A stretch of 61,431 bases of DNA, from NCBI RefSeq assembly GCF_003311645.1, contig NZ_QEST01000028.1:1-61431 (forward strand), given 5' to 3'. Positions 42,209-51,058 of the stretch are shown here, in pieces (the stretch's first letter is position 1; every line of letters starts with the position of its first letter). The translations under genes were made by a program, and so were the position numbers. The notes beneath the pieces are model-generated. The model made no database searches and was not told the DNA's origin. It saw nothing but the letters and a program-made list of their open reading frames with translations. Origin of the DNA: Streptomyces sp. PT12. Lineage in GTDB: Bacteria; Actinomycetota; Actinomycetes; Streptomycetales; Streptomycetaceae.

Positions 42209-43059
42209 GCGAGCGCGCGGGGGGCGGCGGGGCGCCGCGGTCGGCGCTCTATGTCCCCGGCGACAGGCCAGGGATGCTGCGGGGTGCCGCGGGGCGCGGC
42301 GCCGACGCGCTGATCGTCGACCTGGAGGACGCCGTTCCGCCCGCGGGGAAGGACGCCGCCCGCGCGGCCGTCGCCGACTGGCTCGCCGCCCGCCCCGCCG
42401 CCCCCGCGCCCGGGCCGCGGATCTGGGTCCGCGTCAACGCCGGGGAGCGGGGCCGTGCCGACCTGCGGGCGGTGGCGGGCCCCGCGGTGACCGGCCTGTT
42501 CGTCGCCAAGGCGGGCTCCGTTCGCGAACTCACGGCGCTGGCCCGGCTGTTGGATGCCGTTCCCGGCGCGGAGCACCTGGCGCTCTGCCCGGTGCTCGAA
42601 AGCGCGGCCGCCGTTCTCGGGGCGGCGGACCTGGCCCGTTGCCCCAGGGTGGCCAGGCTCCAGCTCGGCGAGGCCGACCTCCGTGCCGACCTCGGCGTCG
42701 ATCCGGGGCCTGGCGAGCCCGAGCTGCTGTGGGTCCGCTCGCATGTCGTCCTGGTCTCGGCCGCGGCCGGTCTCGCCGCCCCGCTGGCCCCGGCCTCGAC
42801 CGACATCCGCGACCTGGACGCGCTGCGCCGGGGCACTCTGGCCCTCAAGCGGCTCGGCTTCCACGGCAGGACGTGCGTCCATCCGGCCCAGGTGCCGGTG
42901 GTGAACGACGTGTTCACCCCGGCGCCCGACGAGCTGGCCCGGGCCCGCGACCTGGTCGCCCGCTTCGACGCGACGGCCGAGGGGGTGATCCTCGACGACC
43001 GGGGCCGCATGGTCGACGAGGCCGTCGTCCGCAGGGCCCGCCGCCTCCTGTCCCCCTGA
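42205..43059 (+). CDS. CitE/HpcH-type CoA-ester lyase
   Basis: 284-residue CitE-like aldolase/lyase. It opens RSALYVPGDRPGML and has IVDLEDAVPPAGK (Mg-binding Glu/Asp region) near residues 35-47. Further along are IWVRVNAG, the conserved LCPVLESAAAVLGA and GRTCVHPAQVPVVNDVFTP. Members cleave malyl-CoA, citramalyl-CoA or related CoA esters to acetyl-CoA plus an oxo-acid. With the CoA-transferase this would be the terminal C-C cleavage of island B. GTG start overlaps the hydantoinase stop. Its stop lies inside a hairpin shared with the next convergent gene. Confidence 0.92.
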   Translation: MSERAGGGGAPRSALYVPGDRPGMLRGAAGRGADALIVDLEDAVPPAGKDAARAAVADWLAARPAAPAPGPRIWVRVNAGERGRADLRAVAGPAVTGLFVAKAGSVRELTALARLLDAVPGAEHLALCPVLESAAAVLGAADLARCPRVARLQLGEADLRADLGVDPGPGEPELLWVRSHVVLVSAAAGLAAPLAPASTDIRDLDALRRGTLALKRLGFHGRTCVHPAQVPVVNDVFTPAPDELARARDLVARFDATAEGVILDDRGRMVDEAVVRRARRLLSP

Positions 43060-43097
43060 CCCGGCGCCCTGAGCAGGCGCCCTGAGCAAGGGTCAGG
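43057..43097. terminator. Bidirectional hairpin with internal tandem repeat
   Basis: CCTGACCC (43057-43064) pairs perfectly with GGGTCAGG at the far side (about 43090-43097). The loop holds two copies of GGCGCCCTGAGCA. The hairpin spans both stop codons of the convergent CitE-like and GH5 genes, so it can end transcription in either direction. Confidence 0.65.
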
Positions 43098-44811
43098 CGG
43101 GAGCCCCTGTGACGGAGGTGCCGGAGCGGGTGATGTGGTAGGTCAGCGTCGTCCCGCTCCAGTAGTGGAACGTCAGCGTCACGCGCGCGCCGTCGTCGAC
43201 CTCGGCGAAGAACTCGGGGGTCAGCGTCGTGGCGCCCGCGTCGTAGTCGGGGGCGAACGCGCGGTCGAACTCCTTGAAGGGCGTCCAGTCGTGGGGGCCC
43301 GCGTTGCTGCCGTCGTCGTACACGGCCTCCATCGTGGCGAGCCGGTCGCCGCGGAAGTCGGTGGGGACGGCGAACGCGCTCGTGGTCCCGCTCGCCGCGC
43401 CGAGCACCGGCGTGTCATGGGTGATCAGGTCGATCCGCCAGGGCACGCCCGAGGAGAACCGCGCGTGCAGCACCGCGTTCACGCCGTACTCGCGGTCGCC
43501 GCCGAGCCGGGTGAGCGCGGCGGCGGTGAGCGTGAGCCGGTCGCCGTCGACCGTGTAGTCGGCCCCTCGGGCCAGCTCGGTGTCGCCGTGCCAGAGCCCG
43601 GTGAACGTCGTCCCGTTGGGGTGCAGCGTGAGCGACGCGTCGGCGATGGGCGCGGAGCGGGCGCTGAAGACCTGGTCGGATGAGGCCGTGCCCGACCTGG
43701 TGGTCCAGCTGGATTCGATCTGCGCGAACAGCTCGGGGTCATTCCACCGGAATCCGGTCCGCTGGAAATGCTGGCCGTTGTCCCAGAGCATCGTGGTGAT
43801 GTTCCTGGCGCGGGCTTGGTGCCCGAACAGCTCGAAGAATTTCAGCTTCTCGCCCTGCTGAATGGTGCCGGTGTGCCGGTCGAAGCCGAGCAGCCCGTAT
43901 TCGCCGATGATCACCGGAATGCCGCGGGCGACAAAGGTGTCGTGGACGCGGTCGAACATCCCGGTGAGATCGGCCCGCGCGGTGTCGTCGAAACGGAATC
44001 CGCCCGCGACATTCACGCTGAACGGCCAGTATCCGTAGTAGTGCACCGTGGCGACGAGGTTCGGGTCGTCGAGGGCGTCGAACGTGGCGGCGAGCTCGTC
44101 GAGGCGCGGCTGGTCGGCCGAGGTGTGCAGGCTCGGCAGGACGAGGAGGCGGGTGGCGTTGCCGCCACCGGAGTCGCGCACGACGCGGTGGAAGGTCGTA
44201 TTGAGCACATCCAGCAGCTCCGCGTTCTCGGCGTCCCCCGAACTCCCGTTGAACTGCGGCTCGTTGACGCTCTCGAACGTCAGCCGCTGGTCGGCGTCGC
44301 GGAACCTGTCGGCCAGCTGCGTCCAGATGGCCTCGTAGCGGGCGAGCACCCCGGCGCGGTCGGCTGGCATGTCCGCGATCCACTCCCACGAGTCGTGGTG
44401 GATGTTGAGCATGACGTAGAAGCCGTCGGCCAGGGCCCAGTCGACGACCTCCTCGACGCGGTCGAGGTGGGCGGCGTCGATCGTGTGGTCGGGGGCCAGG
44501 CGCTGGGTCCAGGTCACGGGGACGCGGATCGAGTTGAAGCCCTGGGCCCTGACGTTGTCGAGCAGTTCCTCGGTGATGCGGGGGTTGCCCCACGAGGTCT
44601 CGTCGCCACCGGTGGCGTCGAGCGAGTTGCCGAGGTTCCAGCCGGGCTGCATCGCCGCGACCGCCTCCCTGGCGTCCTGGGCGGCGGGGGGTGCCGCGGC
44701 GGGGGCGGCGGGGGCGGCCACCGCGCCCGGTCCGACGAGCAGCGCGAGCAGGCCGCCGACCACCAGGCCGACCCACCGGCGCATCGTTCTCGTGCCATGC
44801 CGAAAGGCCAT
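43093..44811 (-). CDS. Secreted GH5 cellulase with CBM_X2 and CBM46-like domains
   Basis: 572-residue secreted endoglucanase. Signal peptide: basic start, GLVVGGLLALLVGPGAVAAPA. The GH5 catalytic domain covers about residues 45-370, with the acid/base Glu184 in SVNEPQF and the nucleophile Glu304 in IIGEYGL. A CBM_X2-like Ig domain (VFSARSAPIADASLTLHPNG) covers about 378-460, and a CBM46-like module the rest. This GH5-X2-CBM46 order is known from Cel5-type glucanases and xyloglucanases. Start ATG at 44811 after GAGGAGCG; upstream in-frame starts would precede the signal peptide. Confidence 0.92.
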   Translation of the reverse strand: MAFRHGTRTMRRWVGLVVGGLLALLVGPGAVAAPAAPAAAPPAAQDAREAVAAMQPGWNLGNSLDATGGDETSWGNPRITEELLDNVRAQGFNSIRVPVTWTQRLAPDHTIDAAHLDRVEEVVDWALADGFYVMLNIHHDSWEWIADMPADRAGVLARYEAIWTQLADRFRDADQRLTFESVNEPQFNGSSGDAENAELLDVLNTTFHRVVRDSGGGNATRLLVLPSLHTSADQPRLDELAATFDALDDPNLVATVHYYGYWPFSVNVAGGFRFDDTARADLTGMFDRVHDTFVARGIPVIIGEYGLLGFDRHTGTIQQGEKLKFFELFGHQARARNITTMLWDNGQHFQRTGFRWNDPELFAQIESSWTTRSGTASSDQVFSARSAPIADASLTLHPNGTTFTGLWHGDTELARGADYTVDGDRLTLTAAALTRLGGDREYGVNAVLHARFSSGVPWRIDLITHDTPVLGAASGTTSAFAVPTDFRGDRLATMEAVYDDGSNAGPHDWTPFKEFDRAFAPDYDAGATTLTPEFFAEVDDGARVTLTFHYWSGTTLTYHITRSGTSVTGAPA

Positions 44812-45221
44812 GACGCTCCTCGAAATCACGCGAAACGGCGGAAGAAGGCCGCGCGGGAACGCCCGGCCGACGGCGGCGCGTCCCGGCACCGCACGCCGCG
44901 ATATTGGCAGTAACACGTCAATCACACAAGGCCGGGAAACGACATGCCTGGGCCGCACTTTCGGCCCTCCCGCATTCCAGGGCCAGGGCCGCCGAGCCGA
45001 AACACGCCATTTCCGCAGCTCACGGCCGTCGAAGGAAATTCGACAACGGATCGTCGAATACGGTTCGGCGCGGTACGCGAAACCGGGGATCGGGACCTGG
45101 CGTGTCCGTGTCGCGGGGTTCGGACGGCGGTCGAGGTGTTACCCATGGCGGTGTCCAAGGAGCGGACCGGTGCGCCGTCAGGGCGTCGGCCCTCCCCACG
45201 CACGACGGAAGGACGACACCG
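44812..45221. other. Divergent gap, GH5 and Csp-like genes
   Basis: 410 bases with no supported gene. It must hold the GH5 promoter on the left strand and that of the Cys-rich gene on the right. No CebR-type TGGGAGCGCTCCCA site and no obvious copper-operator palindrome is seen. GGAAGGA precedes the ATG at 45222. Confidence 0.4.
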
Positions 45222-45632
45222 ATGACCGCTCCTGTGAAGGAGATGCTGGAGACCTACCCGGCCGATCTGGGCCGGATCGACCGCCAGGCCCTGGCCCGCT
45301 GCATCGAGGAGTGCTTCTCCTGCGCGCAGACGTGTACGGCCTGCGCGGACGCGTGCCTGTCGGAGGAGCGGGTGGGCGAGCTGCGCACCTGCATCCGCAC
45401 GGACCTCGACTGCGCGGACATCTGCGAGACGACGGGCCGCCTGCTCTCGCGCCACACCGGCTACGACGCCAACCTCACGCGGGCCCAGCTCGAGGCGTGC
45501 GCGATGGCGTGCAGGGCGTGCGGCGACGAGTGCGCGCGGCACGCGGACGCGCACGAGCACTGCCGGGTGTGCGCACAGGCGTGTCGGCGGTGCGAGCGGG
45601 CCTGCAACGATCTCCTGCGGGCGATGGGCTGA
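45222..45632 (+). CDS. Four-helix copper-storage (Csp-like) Cys-rich protein
   Basis: 136 residues, 18 of them Cys, arranged as CxxC/CxxxC pairs on helices: CIEECFSCAQTCTACADAC near 27-45, CIRTDLDCADIC near 57-68, CAMACRACGDEC near 93-104, and CRVCAQACRRCERAC near 114-128. This is the four-helix bundle copper-binding family (Csp-like), which stores Cu(I) inside the bundle. No signal peptide is seen, so it is probably cytosolic. The ATG has a good GGAAGGA site. Confidence 0.9.
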   Translation: MTAPVKEMLETYPADLGRIDRQALARCIEECFSCAQTCTACADACLSEERVGELRTCIRTDLDCADICETTGRLLSRHTGYDANLTRAQLEACAMACRACGDECARHADAHEHCRVCAQACRRCERACNDLLRAMG

Positions 45633-45716
45633 CGGGCTCGGCGCAGCCGAGCGGATGGCCCCGGGGCGCGCCGGTCCGAAGGGACGGCGCGCCCCTCGGG
45701 CCGGGGGTCTGTTCTG

Positions 45717-45955
45717 CAACGGGGCACGTTGTGTTCAACGCACGGTGTGCCGCGTTTCAGAAGGGCACCCCTCTTCGGCTAAGCACTGGATAAAGACGGC
45801 CCCGCCTCCCGGAGGAGGCGGCCAGGGCAGGCCCGAAGGGTGCGCGCCACCGCAACCGACCACCGGGAGAACGGCCGCCAAGTACCGTCGCGGCCGCGCC
45901 CGTTCGGCGAACGGCTCCGGCCAGCGACAAGACCGATCGGCTTACCGAGGCGTGA
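45717..45955 (+). repeat. Dispersed repeat, copy A
   Basis: Fills most of the 345-base gap after the Csp-like gene. Part 1 (about 45717-45800) begins GGGGCACGTTGTGTTCA and contains CGTTTCAGAAG and ATAAAG. Part 2 (about 45820-45955) begins GGCGGCCAGGGCAGGCCCGA and contains CGACCACCGG, GTTCGGCGAACGG and CCAGCGACAAGACCGA. Both parts recur at 57594-57900, and part 2 also in reverse at 57310-57515. No coding sense. Confidence 0.75.
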
Positions 45956-45977
45956 GGGGCCCATGACGGGCCCGTGA

Positions 45978-47006
45978 CTACGCCGTCGTGGTGCCGAACG
46001 TGTCGAGCAGATACGGGAGTTGGTGGGCCGCGGCGGGGCGGACCAGGGGGAGGGAGACGCCCGCGGCCCGGTAGGCGGCGACGCGGGCGGTGACATCGGC
46101 GGCCGTGCCGGTGGCCGTCAGTCCGGTGACATAGCGCTCGGGGATGGCGCGGGCCAGCTCCGCCTTGCCGCCGCGTTCGAACGCCGCGCGGAGGCCCGGC
46201 AGGTCGTCGGGGTCGATCACCGGCTCGCCGACCGACATCTTGGCACGCGGCGTCGAGGCGTAGGTGAACTTGGATGCCACCTCCCAGCGCATGTGCGCGA
46301 CGGCCGCGGCCGGGTCGTCCTCGATCGAGGTGTTGATCAGCTGGGCCACCGCGAGCCCGGCCGGGTCCCGCCCCGCGCGCTCGCAGCCCTGGCGCACCAG
46401 GGCGACCGCGTTGGCCGCGTACGCGGGCGAGGCGCCCGCGTCGAGCAGCACGCCGTCGCCGATGGCCCCGACGTTGAGCAGGCCCTTGCGGCTCGCGGCG
46501 GCGATCCAGATGGGGATGTCGGGGCGCGGGGGCGTGAAGTTGAGCGAGGCATTGTCCATGCGCACCACCTCGCCCTCGTAGGTGACGCTCTCGCCGCGCA
46601 GGAGCGCCCTGATGGTCTCGACGTACTCGCGCAGCGTCGTCACCGGGTCGGTGAGCGGGACGCCGTTGCGGGCGGCGTGCTTGGCGGTGAACGCGCCGAC
46701 GACCAGCACGAGGCGCCCGCCGCTGAGCTCGTCGAGGGTGGCCGCGGTCTGGGCCATCACCAGCGGGCTGCGGAGCTTGACCACCTGGGTGGTGCCGAGC
46801 TCGACCCGCTCGGTGGCGGTCGAGAAGGCGCTCAGGGCGGTGACCGAGTCGCGGTTGGTGAACAGCGTCTCGGAGAAGAACGCCATGGAGAAGCCGCGCT
46901 CCTCGGCGGTCCTGGCCTGCTCGGCCATCGCGCGGACGTCCGTGTCCGGGTCGTAGCCCATGGCGAGGCCGACGGGCGGGACGGACGCGGGTGCGGTCGG
47001 GGTCAT
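45978..47006 (-). CDS. LLM class flavin-dependent oxidoreductase
   Basis: 342-residue luciferase-like monooxygenase fold protein. It starts PVGLAMGYDPDTDVRAMAEQ and carries GFSMAFFSETLFTNRDSVTALS, LGTTQVVKLRSPLVMAQTAAT and the IWIAAASRKGLLNVGAIGDG core. This pattern resembles F420-dependent members (methylenetetrahydromethanopterin reductase-like) as much as FMN monooxygenases, so the cofactor is open. Last gene of the leftward unit of island C; ATG at 47006 overlaps the upstream stop. A longer upstream open frame belongs to the neighbouring gene. Confidence 0.88.
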   Translation of the reverse strand: MTPTAPASVPPVGLAMGYDPDTDVRAMAEQARTAEERGFSMAFFSETLFTNRDSVTALSAFSTATERVELGTTQVVKLRSPLVMAQTAATLDELSGGRLVLVVGAFTAKHAARNGVPLTDPVTTLREYVETIRALLRGESVTYEGEVVRMDNASLNFTPPRPDIPIWIAAASRKGLLNVGAIGDGVLLDAGASPAYAANAVALVRQGCERAGRDPAGLAVAQLINTSIEDDPAAAVAHMRWEVASKFTYASTPRAKMSVGEPVIDPDDLPGLRAAFERGGKAELARAIPERYVTGLTATGTAADVTARVAAYRAAGVSLPLVRPAAAHQLPYLLDTFGTTTA

Positions 47007-48220
47007 CGGGGGGAGTCCTCGCAATCGGTGCGGTCGGTCGGCCAGCGCGGGTCGCGGAACGGCGAGGGCGCGACGGCGCGCCCTGCCACAACGCGTGGCT
47101 CGCCGCCGCTGAAGACGTGGACCACGGCAGGCTCGTGCGTGGTCACCAGCACGTCGGCGGCCGCGCCGGGGGCGATGCGGCCGACATCGGGCAGGCGCAG
47201 CGCGTCGGCCGGGTGCGCGGTCACCAGGGCGAGGGCGGCGTCGAGGCCGAGCACCCCGCCGTCCACGAGGTCGCGGACGCACGTCAGCAGGCCGAGCTGG
47301 TGGGAGAACGCCTCGCGCCCGCCGTCGGGCCGCACCCGGGGAACGGAGGCGTTGCCGTCGCTTGAGAGGGTGAGCAACTCGGCGGGGACGCCCGCGGCGA
47401 GCAGGTGCCGCACGGCCGCCACGGGGCCCACGGCACCGGCCACCCGGCCAGGGTGCAGCAGGGGGTTAACGTCGACGCGGCAGCCGCGCAGCCCCAGCGC
47501 GGTGGCGGCGGCGAGGGTGTCGCGGGTGTGGTTGGCGTGGGTGAGCTGCACGCGGGCCGGGTCGGCGCCGGACTCGGCGAGCGCCCACTCCAGCGGCTCG
47601 GTGCCGCCCGGGCGGGTGCCCAGGTGGACATGGAGCAGCGCGGCCCGGCCCGTGGTGGCGGCGACCCAGGTCAACTCGCTCAGGAGCCGGGCGAGTTCGG
47701 CCCGGTCCGGCGCGGTGGCCAGGCGTTCGCCCAGCGCGATCTTGACGCCGACGAGCTGGGGCAGCGTGTGCAGGTCGCGGCGCGGGTCGCCGGTGAGGAC
47801 CGGTGGCGGCCAGGCGAAGCCGCCCAGCATGGCGTGGGTCCGCAGCCCGGCCGCCGACAGGGCGGCGGCCTTGGCGAGCAGCGCCTCGACGCTCCTGGTC
47901 AGGGTGTCGACGCCCGGCATGGCCACGCAGGTGGTGATGCCCGCCTCCAGCGCGGCGTCGGCCGGGAGCTCGGGGATGCGGGACCCGTATCCGGCCGCTC
48001 CCCCGCCGCCGAGGACGTGCAGGTGGCCGTCGACGAGCCCCGGCACGACCAGCAGCCCGCGGCAGTCCCACTCCGCCGCGTCGCCCGCCCACGCCCTGAC
48101 GGCGTCGGCCCCGCCGAGCGGCGCGACCGCGAGCACGCGGCCCGCGGCCATCAGCACGTCGCCGTCGGCCCAGCCCGCGGGGGTGAGCACCGAGCCGCCG
48201 CGCAGGATGGTCGTGCGCAC
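47003..48220 (-). CDS. Amidohydrolase, isoaspartyl-dipeptidase-like
   Basis: 405-residue amidohydrolase most like IadA (beta-aspartyl dipeptidase). GHLH near residues 65-68, the carboxyl-Lys in VGVKIALG near 160, HVHLG near 198, LTHANH near 227-232 and the catalytic Asp in SSDGNAS near 285 follow the IadA order. It would release aspartate from a beta-aspartyl-linked or N-acyl-Asp compound. Start is GTG, three bases after the binding-protein stop. ATGA overlap with the LLM gene. Confidence 0.87.
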   Translation of the reverse strand: MRTTILRGGSVLTPAGWADGDVLMAAGRVLAVAPLGGADAVRAWAGDAAEWDCRGLLVVPGLVDGHLHVLGGGGAAGYGSRIPELPADAALEAGITTCVAMPGVDTLTRSVEALLAKAAALSAAGLRTHAMLGGFAWPPPVLTGDPRRDLHTLPQLVGVKIALGERLATAPDRAELARLLSELTWVAATTGRAALLHVHLGTRPGGTEPLEWALAESGADPARVQLTHANHTRDTLAAATALGLRGCRVDVNPLLHPGRVAGAVGPVAAVRHLLAAGVPAELLTLSSDGNASVPRVRPDGGREAFSHQLGLLTCVRDLVDGGVLGLDAALALVTAHPADALRLPDVGRIAPGAAADVLVTTHEPAVVHVFSGGEPRVVAGRAVAPSPFRDPRWPTDRTDCEDSPR

Positions 48221-48223
48221 GGG

Positions 48224-49102
48224 TCAGCCGACCGGTTCGCCGTTGACCGTCACGGCGTCGAGCAGCAGGTCGGAGAGGTTCCACCGCTCGCCGATCTCGG
48301 CGTAGGTGCCGTTCTCGATCAGGGTGGCCAGCGCGTCGGCCACCGCGTCGCGCAGCTCGGGGTTGTTCTTGGCGACGGCGATGCCGACCGGGATCTGGGC
48401 CAGCGGCTCGTCCACGGTGGCGTAGCGGCCGGGCTCCTGCTCGTTCATGAGGTAGGCCACGGACTCGGCGCCGCGGATCGTGGCGTCGGCGCGGCCCTGG
48501 TCGAGCTGGATCAGGGCGTCCGCGGTGCCCGAGGCGGCGACGACCTCGACGGGGTCGGCGCCCTGGCACGCCTCGTCGGCCGCGGCGGTCAGCGCGTCGC
48601 GGTAGCCGACGTCGCCGGTGTCGAGGACGACGCTGCCGCCGCACAGGTCGGCCAGGGTGCCCAGGTCGGTGCGGTCGGACGTCGTGAACAGCTGCGGGCC
48701 CGTGAGGTAGTAGTCGACGAAGTCGACCGTCTCACGCCGGTCGGGCAGGTCCTGCATCGCGGAGTGCACCAGGTCGAGGCGCCCGGTGGACAGGGACGGC
48801 AGGTACTGCTCGTACGCCTGCTGCTCGAACGTGATCCCGACGCCCAGCTCGTCGGCGATGGCGGTGGCGAGGTCCACGTCGAAGCCCTGGCGGTTAGCGG
48901 GGTCCTCGTCGCCCTCGGGCAGGAAGGACATGGGCGGGTAGACCGGGCTGTTGCCGACCCTGAGCGTGTCCAGGTCGAGCCCGGCGGACGCGTCGGGGGC
49001 GCCCGAGGCGTCGGAGTCGTCGGCGGACGAGCCGTCGCCGCCGCAGCCGGCGAGCACGGCACAGACCGCGCCGACCGCGGCCATCGCGCGCAGGTGCTTC
49101 AT
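48224..49102 (-). CDS. Polar amino acid ABC transporter binding lipoprotein 3
   Basis: 292-residue binding lipoprotein with lipobox LAGC (Cys20). Mature pattern YPPMSFLPEGDEDPANRQGF, VDLATAIADELGV, and QLDQGRADATIRGAE fits the polar amino acid group. Unlike the two proteins of island A it lacks the LWG.D segment and reads LDLVHSAMQDLPDRRETVDF. It heads the leftward unit; its permease and ATPase are on the divergent rightward unit. ATG at 49102 after GGAAGGA. Confidence 0.91.
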   Translation of the reverse strand: MKHLRAMAAVGAVCAVLAGCGGDGSSADDSDASGAPDASAGLDLDTLRVGNSPVYPPMSFLPEGDEDPANRQGFDVDLATAIADELGVGITFEQQAYEQYLPSLSTGRLDLVHSAMQDLPDRRETVDFVDYYLTGPQLFTTSDRTDLGTLADLCGGSVVLDTGDVGYRDALTAAADEACQGADPVEVVAASGTADALIQLDQGRADATIRGAESVAYLMNEQEPGRYATVDEPLAQIPVGIAVAKNNPELRDAVADALATLIENGTYAEIGERWNLSDLLLDAVTVNGEPVG

Positions 49103-49255
49103 GAGCGGAATCCTTCCGGATAGCGGAAACGGTGCGGAAATGAGACCGAAACCACAGTGATGCGAAGTAACGGATGGGATAGGGGTGATCGCGGTGGTTG
49201 GAGTGGTCAGGGGCGGGTGTCCAACAGATTGCTCTGGCGCCACGCCGGTGTCACC

Positions 49256-49268
49256 CGACAAAATGTCG
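49256..49268. promoter_or_regulatory. CGACAAAATGTCG palindrome in divergent promoter
   Basis: A 13-base perfect palindrome (CGACA-AAA-TGTCG) lies about 70 bases before the PucR ATG and 150 before the binding-protein ATG, in the 235-base divergent promoter region of island C. Candidate PucR site. GGAAGGT precedes the PucR ATG. Confidence 0.45.
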
Positions 49269-49337
49269 AGGGTTCTGGTCAGGGCTGGACCGCTGGTACA
49301 CCCCTCCGCTCCCGCCTGAGAACGGAAGGTGTTCCCC

Positions 49338-50906
49338 ATGCCCGTCACCATCGAACGCATCGTGGCACTGCCCGATCTCCGCCTCGACATCGTCGCGGGG
49401 CGCGAGGGCCGCGACCGGCAGGTCCGCTGGGTCCATGTCTCCGAGGTCGTCGACCCCACGCCCTGGCTGCGCGGCGGAGAGCTGCTGCTCACCACCGGGA
49501 TGCGCGTCACCGACCCGGAGGACTTCCGCCCCTATGTGGACCGGCTGGCCGACGCGGGCCTGGCCGGTATTGGCTTCGGCGTCGGCATGGGCTACGCCGC
49601 CGTGCCCGAGCCGTTGATCGAGCAGGCCGACCTGCGCGGCATCGCCGTGCTCCGCATCCCGGTCGACGCCCCCTACATCTCCATCTCGGAGGCGGTCTCC
49701 GACATGCTGTCCGAGGAGCGTTACCACGCCATCTCCCGCGCCTTCGAGGCGCAGCAGGCCCTCACCAGGGCCGCGCTCTCCGGGTCGACCGAGACGCTGG
49801 TGCGCGAGGTCGGCAAGCAGCTCGGCGGCTGGGCGATCCAGGCCGACAGCACCGGGGCCGCCCGCGCCGCGTGGCCCGCGGCGGCCGCCTCGCGGCTGCC
49901 CGCGCTGCTGCCCGACCTCATACGGGTCAGGGAGAGCGGCGGGCGCAGCTCCTCCACGATCCTGGGCCCCGGCGAGTCGACCGTGATCCACCCGCTGAGC
50001 GTGGACGGCCTGCCGCGCGGCTTCCTGCTCGCGGGCACCGACCGCCCGCTCGGCACCTATGAGCGCCATGTGCTGTCGGGCGCGGTGGCCCTGATGACGC
50101 TGGAGATCGAACGCGCCCAGGCGGTCACATCGAGGCTGCGGCGGCTCCAGTCGGACGAGCTGGCCCAGGTGCTGCGCGGCGGGCGGCTGCCGCTGCACTG
50201 GGCGCGGCAGATCAGGGGCTGGGGCCTTGACCCGATGGACCTGCGGGCGTTTGTGATCCTGCCGCCGCCCGCGGGCCGCGGCGCGGGGGCGCCGACCGCG
50301 ACGGCCAGGGCGGCGGCCGACCGGCTGCACGCGCTGCTCGACGGGCGGCGGGCGCCCGGGGTCACCACCGTCCTGCGGCACACGGGCGAGACACAGCTGG
50401 TGCTGGTCGGCGGCGGCGGGTCCGGACCGGCCGAGGCCGTCGACGAGCTGATGGCCGAGCTGCCGGGGGCCCACCTGGGCGTCGGCGAGGCGGGCGCCGT
50501 CGAGGACGTGTGCCGCTCCTACGAGGCCGCCGCGCGGGCCGCCTCGATCGGGCGCATCGAACGGCGCAGCGTGACCCGCTTCGAGGACCTGGCCGCGATG
50601 CAGCTGCTGCTGCGGTCCGAACAGCCGCAGACCGTCGCGACGTTCGTGCGGCGCGTGCTCGGGCCGCTCGCGGCCGAAGGGGCGGACGAGCGGCACCGCA
50701 CCCTGCGCGCGACGCTCCAGACGTTCCTCGCGCACAACGGGCAGTGGAACGTCTCGGCCGCCGCGCTCGGCGTGCACCGGCACACGCTGCGCATGCGGAT
50801 CGACAAGATCGCCGAGCTGACCGGGCGCGACCCGAACTCCTCCTACGCCCGCATGGAGCTGTGGCTGGCCCTGCTCGCCGAGGGCGCGGCCCCCGAGCCC
50901 GGCTGA
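49338..50906 (+). CDS. PucR family transcriptional regulator
   Basis: 522-residue PucR-type regulator. The N-terminal PucR domain ([40 protein letters not shown]) covers about residues 10-120. A GGDEF-like/CdaR middle domain follows. The C-terminal helix-turn-helix is [20 protein letters not shown] followed by [15 protein letters not shown] near residues 460-505. PucR relatives control purine, amino acid and polyamine use. It probably senses the substrate or an intermediate of island C and acts on the divergent promoter. Start is the ATG at 49338, with GGAAGG at a normal distance; a GTG three codons earlier is less well placed. Confidence 0.93.
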   Translation: MPVTIERIVALPDLRLDIVAGREGRDRQVRWVHVSEVVDPTPWLRGGELLLTTGMRVTDPEDFRPYVDRLADAGLAGIGFGVGMGYAAVPEPLIEQADLRGIAVLRIPVDAPYISISEAVSDMLSEERYHAISRAFEAQQALTRAALSGSTETLVREVGKQLGGWAIQADSTGAARAAWPAAAASRLPALLPDLIRVRESGGRSSSTILGPGESTVIHPLSVDGLPRGFLLAGTDRPLGTYERHVLSGAVALMTLEIERAQAVTSRLRRLQSDELAQVLRGGRLPLHWARQIRGWGLDPMDLRAFVILPPPAGRGAGAPTATARAAADRLHALLDGRRAPGVTTVLRHTGETQLVLVGGGGSGPAEAVDELMAELPGAHLGVGEAGAVEDVCRSYEAAARAASIGRIERRSVTRFEDLAAMQLLLRSEQPQTVATFVRRVLGPLAAEGADERHRTLRATLQTFLAHNGQWNVSAAALGVHRHTLRMRIDKIAELTGRDPNSSYARMELWLALLAEGAAPEPG

Positions 50907-51058
50907 GCCCCCGGGGCCGACCGGATGTCCACCCCGCGCCCTGAGGACAGGACATAAAGGCGGGTGCCGCAGCGCCCGCTGCCGTGAGGAGACTGGGCCC
51001 CGACCAGCCAACGGGCCCCTTCAGGTCGTGAAGGACCGGCCCTCGCGGGAAGGACGAC

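Noticed and set aside
4633-43059. Secondary-metabolite biosynthetic cluster
   Set aside because: No polyketide, peptide, terpene or RiPP core enzyme. Importers, lyases and catabolic regulators argue for uptake and breakdown.
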